From Flammeovirgaceae bacterium UBA5585 (GTDB lineage Bacteria > Bacteroidota > Bacteroidia > Cytophagales > Cyclobacteriaceae): 64,000 bases of DNA. The notes beneath the pieces were generated by a model, which was not told the origin of the DNA, ran no database searches, and saw nothing but the letters and a program-made list of their open reading frames with translations. Every line of letters starts with the position of its first letter. Within the stretch, counting starts at the first letter, position 1. Made by a program: the position numbers and the translations under genes. The DNA is taken from assembly GCA_002425185.1 (NCBI GenBank), contig DILT01000019.1, forward strand, positions 186,304 through 250,303, in the 5' to 3' direction. Positions 40,793 to 50,808 of this stretch are shown piece by piece.

Positions 40793-41653
40793 ATGCTGTT
40801 GATCAGTCAGGAACACCATATTAATTACCAGCGCATTGCACAGGCCATTGAATACCTGGAAAAGAATGTTAACCGCCAGCCGGAATTGGATGAAGTTGCT
40901 GAACAGGTTCATTTATCACCTTTTCACTTCCAACGCATCTTCACCGAGTGGGCGGGCATCAGTCCGAAACGATTTTTACAATTCCTTACCACCGATTTCT
41001 TAAAGAAGAAATTACAGGAGAGCAGAAATCTTGAAGAGTTAGCGCAAACAGCCGGGCTCTCCGGGCAATCACGGGTTTATGATTTATTCACCACTCTTGA
41101 AGCAGTAACGCCCCAGGAATATAAACTTCATGGATCAGGAATTCAGATCGAATACGGCTTTCATAAAACGCCATTTGGAAATTGTCTGATTGGAATAACC
41201 GAACGGGGCATTTGCTGGCTCTCTTTTTTTAACGGAGATGATGATGGAAGGTATGAACTGGAAAACATGAAGGAGCATTGGCATAATTCGGTGTTTCATC
41301 AAAACCAAAGCTTAACGATCGAATTCGTTGATAATATTTTTAACCGCAAAGACGCTAAGACTCAAAGTAAACTCCATCTATTTGTTAAAGGAACAAATTT
41401 TCAAATCAAAGTTTGGGAAGCTTTGCTTCGAATACCGATGGGCGATGTAACCACCTACCAGGATATTGCTGAGAGAATATCAAACCCGAAAGCCATGCAG
41501 GCCGTGGGCTCAGCAGTAGGCTCAAATCACATTGCCTACCTTATTCCTTGTCACCGCGTAATTCGAAAGGATGGAATCTTAGGTGAATACCGTTGGGAGG
41601 CCACACGCAAGAAAAGTATCATTGGCTGGGAGATGGCTAACACCGGCAGCTGA
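40793..41653 (+). CDS. AraC-type regulator fused to O6-methylguanine-DNA methyltransferase
   Basis: 286 residues. Residues about 10-105 form an AraC-type helix-turn-helix (ELDEVAEQVHLSPFHFQRIFTEWAG). The C-terminal part is a methyltransferase-type repair domain with LIPCHRVIRKDG, whose cysteine accepts the alkyl group. The N-terminal zinc-binding Ada domain is missing, so this is the common AdaA-less form. It likely removes alkyl damage and may activate repair genes. Confidence 0.9.
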   Translation: MLLISQEHHINYQRIAQAIEYLEKNVNRQPELDEVAEQVHLSPFHFQRIFTEWAGISPKRFLQFLTTDFLKKKLQESRNLEELAQTAGLSGQSRVYDLFTTLEAVTPQEYKLHGSGIQIEYGFHKTPFGNCLIGITERGICWLSFFNGDDDGRYELENMKEHWHNSVFHQNQSLTIEFVDNIFNRKDAKTQSKLHLFVKGTNFQIKVWEALLRIPMGDVTTYQDIAERISNPKAMQAVGSAVGSNHIAYLIPCHRVIRKDGILGEYRWEATRKKSIIGWEMANTGS

Positions 41654-41702
41654 TGATAACCGGAAGAAATTCTTGTTATCTTAATGGCTTAACCAGGCCA
41701 TT

Positions 41703-42830
41703 TTGAATCAGCAAAATTTTTTCTCCAAACTCAAAATCATTTTTCTTCCCGGCATCATTCTTCAATCGGTGTTGATTGGTGGCGGGTATGCAACCGGGCG
41801 CGAGATTGTAGAGTATGGTGGCAAGTTTGGTGCCAACGGGTGGATGAGTGGCCTGGCTATATTCTTTGGATTCTCATTGCTGGCGATCTTATCAATTGAA
41901 GCATGCCGTCAATGGCATGTTTATGATTATAAATCGCTGCTTAAAAAACTAATCGGCAAATGGTGGATCATTTACGAAGCAGTGTATCTCCTGGGTGCAA
42001 TTTTAGTGATTGCAGTGATGGCCGCAGCAGCCGGTGAAATTCTGCACAATACATTCGGCTTTAATCAATGGGTTGGCGTGATCATTATCATTATGGTGGT
42101 GGGGCTTCTCAATTACTATGGCGATGAAACCATTGCACGTATGGAAACCATTGGCACCATGGCACTATTCGCAGCATACATTATTTTCTCCTTCACCATT
42201 TTTATCCATAGAGGTGATGCCATTGCAGATACATTTCAGCGGTGGAATACGGATTTTTCTAGTACGTCTTCCATCTGGATTGTATTAGGAACAGGGGTGT
42301 TGTATGTTGGCTATAACCTGGGTGTATATCCTGCATCTTTTTTTACCTATCGAGGTATTCAAACAAAAAAACAAAGTGTTATTGCCGGGTTGATTGCCGG
42401 AATACTGATGACCGTTCCCTGGTTTCTCACTTACTTTGCCATCATGGCCTATTATCCTGACAAGGATATTTTGGAGGCTGCGGTACCCTGGCTGACCATG
42501 CTAACTTCATTTCATCCTGCATTCATAATTGCTTTCAGTATTGTTGTAGGCTGGACGCTTATTGAAACGGCTACGGGAATGATTCATGGCTTCATCGGTA
42601 GGATTGAAGAAGAGAGCAGGCAGCGGGGAAAGTCATTAAAAAGGATTACCAAAGCATGGATTGCTTTAAGTGCTTTACTGGCCGCCTTGATATTATCACA
42701 GGTTGGCATTATTGACCTGGTAGCAAAAGGCTATACCATAATGGCTTATGCTATGATTGTCGTGTATGCTGTTCCGTTGCTTCTGCATTCCGGCAAACTA
42801 ATGATCAACAAATCCAATGAATCCACGTAA
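41703..42830 (+). CDS. YkvI-like membrane transporter
   Basis: 375 residues with about ten membrane helices. The N-terminal signature PGIILQSVLIGGGYATGREIVEYGGKFG and later AAAAGEILHNTFGF are characteristic of the YkvI family (APC-like superfamily). No ATG fits, so the start is TTG at 41703. The substrate is not known. It stands alone between Ada and an alpha/beta hydrolase. Confidence 0.8.
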   Translation: MNQQNFFSKLKIIFLPGIILQSVLIGGGYATGREIVEYGGKFGANGWMSGLAIFFGFSLLAILSIEACRQWHVYDYKSLLKKLIGKWWIIYEAVYLLGAILVIAVMAAAAGEILHNTFGFNQWVGVIIIIMVVGLLNYYGDETIARMETIGTMALFAAYIIFSFTIFIHRGDAIADTFQRWNTDFSSTSSIWIVLGTGVLYVGYNLGVYPASFFTYRGIQTKKQSVIAGLIAGILMTVPWFLTYFAIMAYYPDKDILEAAVPWLTMLTSFHPAFIIAFSIVVGWTLIETATGMIHGFIGRIEEESRQRGKSLKRITKAWIALSALLAALILSQVGIIDLVAKGYTIMAYAMIVVYAVPLLLHSGKLMINKSNEST

Positions 42831-42853
42831 GTATACCAATAGCTGACTACCCT

Positions 42854-43750
42854 ATGGAAATAAAATATAAATCATCTTTCAAAAACCCCGAACAGGACAA
42901 GCAATGGTTTGAAGGCTGGGTAAAGCGACTGGAAAAAGTTAATAACAAAACCTACCAACGCATTGAACTGCAAACATCGCTTGGACAAACCCACGTATGG
43001 GGACTGAATACCGAAAATGAATCGCTTGAACCTCTGGTGATTTTTCCAGGCGCCCGAACTACCGTGCTCTTCTGGGATTTCGATAACAACCTGGATAACC
43101 GGGGTAATAAGTTCAGAATCTACATGGTGGAGACCAACGGGCTTCCCAACCTTAGTGATGGAAACACTCCGGATATTAAATCGAATGGGTACGGTGAGTG
43201 GGCCTCGGAAGTACTGGATAAACTGAACATCAAGCAAACCCTTATTGCAGGGGCTTCCTTTGGCGGGTTAATCTGCATGAAACTGTGCATAACCAATCCT
43301 GAAAAAGTAAAAACTGTTTACCTGTTGAATCCCGGTTGTCTTCAACCCTTTTCATTAACATTCAAAAATCTTTATTATAACCTGCTACCGATTATTTCGC
43401 CATCACCCAACAACGTAAAAAAGTTTCTGGACACAGCTGTATTTTGCAAGCCTGAGCATGCACTGTCAGAAGCCAGCGAGCAGCTTATTATCGACTATGA
43501 AGTTTTTGCTCTTACCCGGTACAAAGACAACACACAAAAACCCTATTACATGAATGATGAGCTAAAGCAGATTACTGTTCACACCTACTTGCTTGTTAGC
43601 AACAAGGATTTGCTGTTTCCCTACCGGAAATCCATAGAAAATGCCAAAGCCAAAATTCCATCTTTAAAAGATGTAGTAGTTTTTGAAAATGTTGGGCATG
43701 GAATTGAAACCTACGCTAAAGCAATGGCCGCCATCAGTGAAAGGACTTAA
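42854..43750 (+). CDS. Alpha/beta-fold hydrolase
   Basis: 298 residues. The nucleophile elbow is LIAGASFGGLICMKLC (GASFG, with Ser), and other features include VIFPGARTTVLFWDF and a late NVGHGIETYAK with the catalytic histidine. The substrate is unknown. It stops with no gap against the convergent glycogen synthase. Confidence 0.85.
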   Translation: MEIKYKSSFKNPEQDKQWFEGWVKRLEKVNNKTYQRIELQTSLGQTHVWGLNTENESLEPLVIFPGARTTVLFWDFDNNLDNRGNKFRIYMVETNGLPNLSDGNTPDIKSNGYGEWASEVLDKLNIKQTLIAGASFGGLICMKLCITNPEKVKTVYLLNPGCLQPFSLTFKNLYYNLLPIISPSPNNVKKFLDTAVFCKPEHALSEASEQLIIDYEVFALTRYKDNTQKPYYMNDELKQITVHTYLLVSNKDLLFPYRKSIENAKAKIPSLKDVVVFENVGHGIETYAKAMAAISERT

Positions 43751-45577
43751 TCACTTCCCCTCCAACACCCTCGCATAGGCTTGCTTATAATGCTTAATTA
43801 AATTCTTCCAGTCAAACTCAGCGGAGTGGTTCTCGACCTTGTTGCGTTGCATAATGCGCTCGCGCCTGGTTTGCTTTAAAAAGTCGTACAGCACGTTAGC
43901 CAACTGAATAGCCGACCATTCAAAGGTTCGTTTGCCCCGCTCAATCACGTACAGGCCGTATTGACCAGGATCATCAGAATGGCGTAGAATGTAGTCACCA
44001 AAACCCGAAAGGTCGCTGGTTACGGCCGGCACCCCACTGGCCATACACTCCAGCGGGGTATAGCCCCACGGTTCATAATAACTGGGGAAAATGCCCAAGT
44101 GGCAACCGCGCACAAACTGGCTGTACTCAATGCCGAACAACGGGTTGGTAGCATTAATGAAGTCGGCATGGTAAACAATCTTCACCTTGTCGGTTGGATG
44201 GTTGAGCATGTTGTTTTTGTATACATACTGCAAAATGTCATCGCCCTGCTCATCTACTAACTTGTGTGTGAATACCAATGGCAGGTTACTGCTCTTCCAC
44301 GATTGTATGGTTCTGCGGTAACGTAGTTTCCAGTATTCATCCACAAAATCGCTCAGGTTGGGCAGGCGATGATCCTGACTGGTGGTGCTCGCATAAAACA
44401 ACCGTCTGCCCACTTGTTTCTGAATGGCCTCACAGGTTTGGCGCACCTCCTCCATCACCGCCCGCGACTGCAGCACTTCCGGTTTTATACTGTAGTATTC
44501 GCGCTTGGTCACAAAAAACATCACTACCGTTACATCGGCTCCGTCTTTTTTCAATTGATCGTTCAGCAATTGCAACGCGCGCAGCGTTAAATCAAACCCC
44601 TTGTTTTTGTATTCGTACCTGCCCGAAGTGAAGAAATAGATGGTTTTATCCAGATCGAACGAATAGGATTGAAAAAAGTGTCCCATCACAAACTGGTTGA
44701 TCTCTTCCTTGTATTGGGCATGCAGATTTTGAAACTCATGCAGGGCCACAAAGCGTTCAATATTCAATCCGTTGGGTAAAATAACTTCAGGTACACGCTT
44801 TAATAAATGTTTACACTCACGTGCAGTAACATCACTTACCGTACTTAAAATGTCTGCGTTATTTGCACAGGCAAATTCAATTCTCGCTTCGGGTTCAATT
44901 CCAAACTTGGGCACTTCCAGTTCCCATTTAAAAAATGGCAAGTGCGCATAAAACTGGGGTGAGTTAATAGCGAGGTGTCTGCCAAGCTGGGTGGCGTGTG
45001 TGGTAAAAATGGTTTTAACCGGTAACTTCTTTTGTTTGATATCCAGAATGGGTAAGCCCGCCATCCATTCATGAAAATGAGCAATAACCGGATGATCTTT
45101 ATCAGCAAATTGTATAAACGTTTCGATGAATAGTGCCGTGAGGTAGCTGAAGGCAATTACACGGTTCACCAGTACATGGTCTTCTGGGGTAGGAATGCCA
45201 TATTCCGCATACAAATTGTAGCGGATCATTTTCAGCTTTTCGGGCGATACACTGTCCGGATTAAGCAATATTACTTTTGGCCTGCCCGTAATCAGCCACT
45301 CGGCATAATAGGCTTCAATGCCCTGATCACGTAAATGTTGAATGGTTAGCCCGAAGGCATCGCTGGATTCTTCGAACGGCTCAACTTCGGCCAGAATATT
45401 TTTAGAAACATACGGGCCAATGAGGCAATACGATCCGTTTTTGTGCTTCATCATAGCCGGAACTTTTGAACGGATTACGGTATAAATTCCGCCTACCTGG
45501 TTACACACTTCCCACGCAACCTCCAGCAAAGTTGCTTTTGGAAAATCGTTCGATTCATCACGCTTCTTTTTTGGCAT
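43751..45577 (-). CDS. Glycogen synthase, GT3 type
   Basis: 608 residues. The opening LLEVAWEVCNQVGGIYTVIRSKV matches the eukaryote-type GT3 glycogen synthase rather than bacterial GlgA. The UDP- or ADP-glucose binding region and the C-terminal GT-B motif (FPSYYEPWGYTPLECMASGVPAV) are seen. It adds glucose to glycogen. GT3 synthases are common in Bacteroidota. It is convergent with the hydrolase (adjacent stop codons) and divergent from clpB. Confidence 0.93.
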   Translation of the reverse strand: MPKKKRDESNDFPKATLLEVAWEVCNQVGGIYTVIRSKVPAMMKHKNGSYCLIGPYVSKNILAEVEPFEESSDAFGLTIQHLRDQGIEAYYAEWLITGRPKVILLNPDSVSPEKLKMIRYNLYAEYGIPTPEDHVLVNRVIAFSYLTALFIETFIQFADKDHPVIAHFHEWMAGLPILDIKQKKLPVKTIFTTHATQLGRHLAINSPQFYAHLPFFKWELEVPKFGIEPEARIEFACANNADILSTVSDVTARECKHLLKRVPEVILPNGLNIERFVALHEFQNLHAQYKEEINQFVMGHFFQSYSFDLDKTIYFFTSGRYEYKNKGFDLTLRALQLLNDQLKKDGADVTVVMFFVTKREYYSIKPEVLQSRAVMEEVRQTCEAIQKQVGRRLFYASTTSQDHRLPNLSDFVDEYWKLRYRRTIQSWKSSNLPLVFTHKLVDEQGDDILQYVYKNNMLNHPTDKVKIVYHADFINATNPLFGIEYSQFVRGCHLGIFPSYYEPWGYTPLECMASGVPAVTSDLSGFGDYILRHSDDPGQYGLYVIERGKRTFEWSAIQLANVLYDFLKQTRRERIMQRNKVENHSAEFDWKNLIKHYKQAYARVLEGK

Positions 45578-45714
45578 AGATTAGTTCTTTGTAAGTCAAA
45601 ATGACTGTTATCACCTTTTAAATCTAAAAATTTAATGACAAAAATTCCTGAAACACGATCAAACTTTCAATGGATTGTGTTTTGTGCTTAAGCGCAAGGA
45701 GAGATCAAGAAATT

Positions 45715-48339
45715 ATGAACTTCGAGAAATACACCATTAAATCGCAGGAGGCCTTACAAAAGTCGGCCGAGATTGCCATGGGTCTGCAGCAACAAGCCAT
45801 TGAACCCGGGCATATCCTGAAAGCAATCCTTGAAACGGATGAAAATGTAGCTTCCTATCTGGTTAAAAAACTGGCCATTAATAAAACTTTACTGGATACA
45901 AAACTGGAGGAGTTATTGAATTCCTACCCAAAAGTATCGGGCCAGCAACCGTATTTGTCTTCAGCCACTAATACCCTGTTGCAGCAAGCCGAAAAAGAAT
46001 TGCGTGAATTTAAAGACCAATACATTGCTGTGGAGCATTTGTTGCTGTCTTTGCTAGCTGGAAAAGACAAGACTGCTTCGCTTTTGCGTGATGTTGGCTT
46101 TGAACGCACGGCACTCATAAAAGCGATAAAAGAACTGCGCGGTGGAAATACTGTAACCGATCAGAATGCCGAAGCGAAATACAAATCGCTGGAGCGCTAC
46201 TCAAAAAATCTGAATGATCTGGCAAAGAAAGGTAAGATTGATCCGGTAATTGGCCGCGATGATGAGATCAGGCGTGTGTTGCAAATTCTTTCACGCAGAA
46301 CAAAAAATAACCCCATTCTTTTAGGTGAGCCCGGTGTTGGTAAAACCGCTATTGTGGAAGGATTAGCACAACGTATTGTGAACGGTGATGTGCCGGAAAA
46401 CCTGAAAACGAAAATTATTGTATCGCTGGATATGGGCTTGCTCGTGGCAGGCGCCAAATACAAAGGCGAGTTTGAAGAACGTTTGAAAGCCGTTATAAAG
46501 GAAGTAACTGACTCAGACGGACAAATTATTTTATTCATTGATGAGATTCATACCCTAATCGGGGCTGGTGGTGGCGAAGGCGCTATGGATGCTGCCAACC
46601 TATTAAAACCCGCATTGGCCCGGGGCGAACTGCACGCCATTGGAGCAACAACCTTAAAGGAATATCAGAAGTATATTGAAAAAGACAAAGCACTTGAGCG
46701 CAGATTCCAGGCAGTAATGGTGGACGAACCTTCTACTGAAGACTCCATTTCCATTCTCCGCGGAATTAAAGACAAATACGAACTGCACCACGGGGTACGC
46801 ATTAAGGACGATGCCGTAATCTCAGCGGTGGAATTATCCAGCCGGTACATCAGCGATCGTTTTTTACCCGATAAAGCCATCGACTTAATGGATGAGGCCG
46901 CATCAAAATTAAGGTTAGAAATGGATTCCTTGCCAGAAGAGTTGGATGAACTCAACCGCAGAATTATGCAATTGGAAATTGAACGTGAAGCTATCCGCAG
47001 GGAAAAGGACAAAGAGAAAGAAAAAATTTTGAGCAAAGAGATTGCCGACCTTTCTGAAGAGCGCAATGCCCTGAAAGCAAAATGGGACAGCGAGAAAGAA
47101 GTTGTACAAGGTATTCAAAAACAAAAGGAAGTTATTGACAAACTGAAATTTGAAGCCGAGCAAGCTGAGAAAGCTGGCGACTACGGCAAAGTTGCGGAAA
47201 TTCGCTACGGTAAAATAACGGAGGCGGAAAAGCGTCTTAATGGTTATCAGCTTCAAATGAAGGAAATGCAAGGCGAGAAGTCACTATTGAAAGAGGAAGT
47301 AGACAGTGAGGACATTGCTGAAGTAGTAGCCCGCTGGACCGGCATACCGGTTTCCAAAATGTTGCAAAGCGAGCGTGAAAAATTATTGCACCTGGAAGCG
47401 GAATTAAGCAAACGCGTAGCCGGGCAGGAAGAAGCCATACAGGCATTAAGTGATGCTGTGCGCAGAAGCCGGGCCGGATTGCAAGATCCGAAGCGCCCCA
47501 TCGGTTCGTTCATCTTTATGGGAACTACCGGTGTGGGTAAAACCGAATTATCAAAAGCATTAGCCGAATACTTATTCAACGATGAACACGCTATGGTCCG
47601 TATTGATATGAGCGAGTACCAGGAGCGTCACAGTGTGAGCCGATTGATTGGTGCACCTCCGGGCTACGTGGGATACGATGAAGGCGGACAACTTACCGAA
47701 GCCATCCGCAGGAAACCCTACTCGGTTATTCTGCTGGATGAAATCGAAAAAGCCCATGCCGATGTGTTTAACATTCTGCTACAGGTGTTGGATGATGGAA
47801 GGTTAACCGACAATAAAGGTCGTGTAGCGAACTTCAAGAATACGATCATCATTATGACCACCAACATTGGGTCGCAAATTATTCAGGAGAATTTTGAAAA
47901 AATAACGGATCAGAATTATTTCGATGTATTGGAGGATACGAAAACCGAAGTTTTGTCGTTGTTAAAGAAAACGGTGCGTCCGGAGTTTGTAAACCGAATT
48001 GATGAGATTATCATGTTCCGTCCGTTAAGCCGGAGAGACATCCGCAAGATTGTGGACATCCAGGTTGATTTGGTGCGTACACGATTGGAAGAAGCCGGAA
48101 TAAAAATTGAGGTTTCGGATGAGGCCCGCGAGCGGCTGGCTAAAATCGGCTACGATCCGCAATTTGGCGCCCGGCCGTTGAAGCGGGTAATGCAACGTGA
48201 AATACTTAATGAGCTCTCCAAACAGATCTTGTCCGGAAAAGTTCACAAAGACTCGATAATTTATGTTGACCTGAAAAATGAAAATGAATTTGTTTTTGAG
48301 AACCTTGAGGCCGATGCCGTTGTTAAAGAGATAGATTAA
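45715..48339 (+). CDS. clpB: ATP-dependent chaperone ClpB
   Basis: 874 residues from MNFEKYTIKSQEA (45715; upstream codons in frame are not part of it). The N-domain, two AAA+ modules (GEPGVGKT and GTTGVGKT Walker A motifs) and the middle coiled-coil domain are all present. It rescues aggregated proteins with DnaK. A strong terminator follows at 48441. Confidence 0.97.
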   Translation: MNFEKYTIKSQEALQKSAEIAMGLQQQAIEPGHILKAILETDENVASYLVKKLAINKTLLDTKLEELLNSYPKVSGQQPYLSSATNTLLQQAEKELREFKDQYIAVEHLLLSLLAGKDKTASLLRDVGFERTALIKAIKELRGGNTVTDQNAEAKYKSLERYSKNLNDLAKKGKIDPVIGRDDEIRRVLQILSRRTKNNPILLGEPGVGKTAIVEGLAQRIVNGDVPENLKTKIIVSLDMGLLVAGAKYKGEFEERLKAVIKEVTDSDGQIILFIDEIHTLIGAGGGEGAMDAANLLKPALARGELHAIGATTLKEYQKYIEKDKALERRFQAVMVDEPSTEDSISILRGIKDKYELHHGVRIKDDAVISAVELSSRYISDRFLPDKAIDLMDEAASKLRLEMDSLPEELDELNRRIMQLEIEREAIRREKDKEKEKILSKEIADLSEERNALKAKWDSEKEVVQGIQKQKEVIDKLKFEAEQAEKAGDYGKVAEIRYGKITEAEKRLNGYQLQMKEMQGEKSLLKEEVDSEDIAEVVARWTGIPVSKMLQSEREKLLHLEAELSKRVAGQEEAIQALSDAVRRSRAGLQDPKRPIGSFIFMGTTGVGKTELSKALAEYLFNDEHAMVRIDMSEYQERHSVSRLIGAPPGYVGYDEGGQLTEAIRRKPYSVILLDEIEKAHADVFNILLQVLDDGRLTDNKGRVANFKNTIIIMTTNIGSQIIQENFEKITDQNYFDVLEDTKTEVLSLLKKTVRPEFVNRIDEIIMFRPLSRRDIRKIVDIQVDLVRTRLEEAGIKIEVSDEARERLAKIGYDPQFGARPLKRVMQREILNELSKQILSGKVHKDSIIYVDLKNENEFVFENLEADAVVKEID

Positions 48340-48440
48340 GGATTGGTAATTCTCCGTGCCGGGCAATCCGGCAAGTCCCCTCCGGAGGAATTCTGCGAAA
48401 GCAAGGATTGAGGGTTTGGTTAGAGGGGTTTGGTTGAATG

Positions 48441-48475
48441 CCCCGCCTGGGAAACCGGGCGGGGTTTTCTTTTTT
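48441..48475 (+). terminator. Rho-independent terminator after clpB
   Basis: CCCCGCCTGG (48441-48450), loop GAAA, CCGGGCGGGG (48455-48464), then TTTTCTTTTTT. The stem has one T-G wobble. It lies about 100 bp after the clpB stop. Confidence 0.85.
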
Positions 48476-48507
48476 GTTATCCGGCTAAAAAAGATTTTCC
48501 ATCTTTG
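48473..48507 (+). promoter_or_regulatory. Candidate promoter of porin gene
   Basis: TTTG (48473-48476), a 23-bp spacer, and CATCTTTG (48500-48507), one mismatch from TAnnTTTG. The spacer is longer than usual. It begins within the terminator tail of clpB. Confidence 0.45.
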
Positions 48508-48524
48508 CATGGTATTCCCATTCC

Positions 48525-49727
48525 ATGAAGAGAACTCTAATAGCCGTATTAATTAGTCTGATAAGTTTACTTGTTCATTTGGAAGCCGCAGGCCAGGGAG
48601 ATATATCACCATCACCCTACTTCTCATACGGCAAAGGTCTTGGCATTATTTCTCCGGACAGTCTGTTCATGCTGAACATTCGTTTCCGCATGCAAAACAG
48701 GGCGGCATTTCTTACTGAAAGCGATAGCGACCTGACCATTGACCAGGTTGAGGCAAGAGTAAGAAGACTGCGGCTTCGTTTTGACGGCTTTATTTACACG
48801 CCCAAACTTTACTACCTCATCCAACTGGCATTTACACGAGCCGATATGGATTTTGATGATACAGGATTTCCTAATGTCGTTCGCGATGCCATGATTATTT
48901 ACAGTTTTACTGAAAATTTTTCTATTGGACTTGGGCAAACCAAACTTCCGGGGAACCGGCAACGTGTTAATTCCTCAGGTGACTTACAATTGGCTGATCG
49001 TTCTATTGTTAACTCCATTTTTAACATCGACCGCGATTTTGGCGCACAGTTCTATTATGATAACTCGGTTCAACAATTTCATTACGTTTTTCGGGGATCC
49101 GTTTCCTCTGGAGAAGGAAGAAATATAAATGCTTCCGATCGTGGCCTTGCCTATACGGGACGGGTTGAATTACTTCCGTTTGGAAGATTCACCAGTGGTG
49201 GCGATTATTTTGAAGGAGATTTGGTACGCGAGAAAAAACCTAAAGTATCACTGGGAACAACGTTTTCATCAAATATGAATGCCATTCGAACCGGTGGCCA
49301 GTTGGGCAGATTCCTGTATGAGCCGCGTGATATCAAAACATTCATGATGGATTTTCTTTTCAAATATCAGGGGTGGGCTGTGGCTAACGAATTTCTAAGG
49401 CGTGATGCCATTGATCCTATTACCATGAATAGTGATGGTGATGAGCGCTTTGTTTACGTTGGTCATGGAGAGAACTACCAAACAAGTTACCTGTTTAAAA
49501 ATAATTACGAAATCGTTGGAAGGTTTTCCCGGGTACGCCCCTACTCGGAAATCCAACACTTAACACCAGAAGTAAAACAGTTTACCGTTGGGGCGAGTAA
49601 ATACATTCGGGGGCACCGGTTAAAATTGCAAAGTGACTTAACCTACGAAAAAAATAACTGGCTGTTAGATTCTACCCAGGATTTTAACCGTTGGCAACTG
49701 CGATTTCAAATCGAAGCAGGTATATAA
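48525..49727 (+). CDS. Phosphate-selective porin O/P-like outer membrane protein
   Basis: 400 residues with a signal peptide (MKRTLIAVLISLISLLVHLEAAGQ). The mature part is a beta-barrel: repeated alternating strands such as LTIDQVEARVRRLRLRFDGFIYTPKLYYLIQLAF, RVELLPFGRFTSGGDYFEGD and LKLQSDLTYEKNNW. The early RLRLRFDGFIYTPKL motif is that of the OprO/OprP family. The substrate may be an anion; context does not add. It ends 8 bp before the convergent epimerase. Confidence 0.85.
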   Translation: MKRTLIAVLISLISLLVHLEAAGQGDISPSPYFSYGKGLGIISPDSLFMLNIRFRMQNRAAFLTESDSDLTIDQVEARVRRLRLRFDGFIYTPKLYYLIQLAFTRADMDFDDTGFPNVVRDAMIIYSFTENFSIGLGQTKLPGNRQRVNSSGDLQLADRSIVNSIFNIDRDFGAQFYYDNSVQQFHYVFRGSVSSGEGRNINASDRGLAYTGRVELLPFGRFTSGGDYFEGDLVREKKPKVSLGTTFSSNMNAIRTGGQLGRFLYEPRDIKTFMMDFLFKYQGWAVANEFLRRDAIDPITMNSDGDERFVYVGHGENYQTSYLFKNNYEIVGRFSRVRPYSEIQHLTPEVKQFTVGASKYIRGHRLKLQSDLTYEKNNWLLDSTQDFNRWQLRFQIEAGI

Positions 49728-49735
49728 CTGAATTA

Positions 49736-50803
49736 TCAAATAAGCTCAACCCCAAGGCCCGGCTTATCCGAGCAATGCATCATACCATCTTTAAGAATAA
49801 ATCCACCTTTAACCACATCCTTACCCAAGTCGAGACTTCCGTCTAAATCAATATATTTTGTATTAGCACAGGCAAAGGCTGCATGAAGGGCCGCTGTTAT
49901 GCTGATGATGCTCTCATCATTGCAGCCCCAGAATAAATCAATGCCTTCCTGAAAGGCGATGTCAGCAATTTTTAATCCTTGTGTAACGCCTCCGCATTTC
50001 ATCAGCTTAATATTGAAAATACCACAGGCACGGGGTGGCTTTACCAACTCCAAAGCATCCTTTGGAGTGATGAGTGATTCATCGGCTGCAATTACTTCCC
50101 TTACGTTATCGGGCAATGCCTTCATTTCCTGAATGGCCTTAGCCGGAAGTGGTTGTTCTATCAATTCAATCTTTAAGTGTTTGGTCTTTTGGTAGAATTC
50201 AATGGTTTGTTGTGAGTCATATCCCTGGTTAGCATCAATACGAATGGCATAATCATACCCAAACTTCTCACGCATCTTAACCATGCGTTCAATATCTTCT
50301 GCCAAATCCTTACCCAGCTTTACTTTTATCGCTTTAAATCCCTGCTTCAGGTATTCACCGCTCTCTTTCAGGGTTTCAGTAACATTCTTGATCCCGATGG
50401 TATTCGAAGTAGGCATACTCTGAATTTTTTGTCCGAGGTATTTCACCAGCGGAACGTTCAGAAATTTTGTAAAGGCATCATACAAGGCTATATCAATGGC
50501 AGCACGGGCAGCAGGATTCTTCGGAAATTTCTGCCAGGCTTCATACGTGAGTTGCTTCATCTCGCGAATATCTCGGCCCCTCAAAAACTCCAGGTTCTTT
50601 TCTTGTAAAGCTTCCAACGTTTGGGTAAGATTCTCGCCCACCACATATTCACTGGGGTTACCGGAGCCCAAGCCGGTTATGCCATTATCGAGCGTAATTT
50701 CTACAAACGCATTACGAACATCATCAACAGTTTTGAAGGCTATGGTATACGGTTTGGTATTACCCAGATCGGCACTCCAGACTTTAATATTTTTAATTTT
50801 CAT
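49736..50803 (-). CDS. Dipeptide epimerase (enolase superfamily)
   Basis: 355 residues of the muconate-lactonizing subgroup. The KxK pair is in AIKVKLGK, metal ligands in RIDANQGY, ELIEQPLP and IAADESL, and the second lysine in NIKLMKCGG; the IDLDGSLDL end carries the DxD of L-Ala-D/L-Glu epimerases. It probably epimerises murein-derived L-Ala-D-Glu. Paired with DUF1611 (50809), it also resembles the DgcA/DgcN pair of D-glutamate catabolism, in which the enolase-type protein is an N-acetyl-D-Glu racemase. Which applies is not decided by the sequence. Confidence 0.8.
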   Translation of the reverse strand: MKIKNIKVWSADLGNTKPYTIAFKTVDDVRNAFVEITLDNGITGLGSGNPSEYVVGENLTQTLEALQEKNLEFLRGRDIREMKQLTYEAWQKFPKNPAARAAIDIALYDAFTKFLNVPLVKYLGQKIQSMPTSNTIGIKNVTETLKESGEYLKQGFKAIKVKLGKDLAEDIERMVKMREKFGYDYAIRIDANQGYDSQQTIEFYQKTKHLKIELIEQPLPAKAIQEMKALPDNVREVIAADESLITPKDALELVKPPRACGIFNIKLMKCGGVTQGLKIADIAFQEGIDLFWGCNDESIISITAALHAAFACANTKYIDLDGSLDLGKDVVKGGFILKDGMMHCSDKPGLGVELI

Positions 50804-50808
50804 CAGGC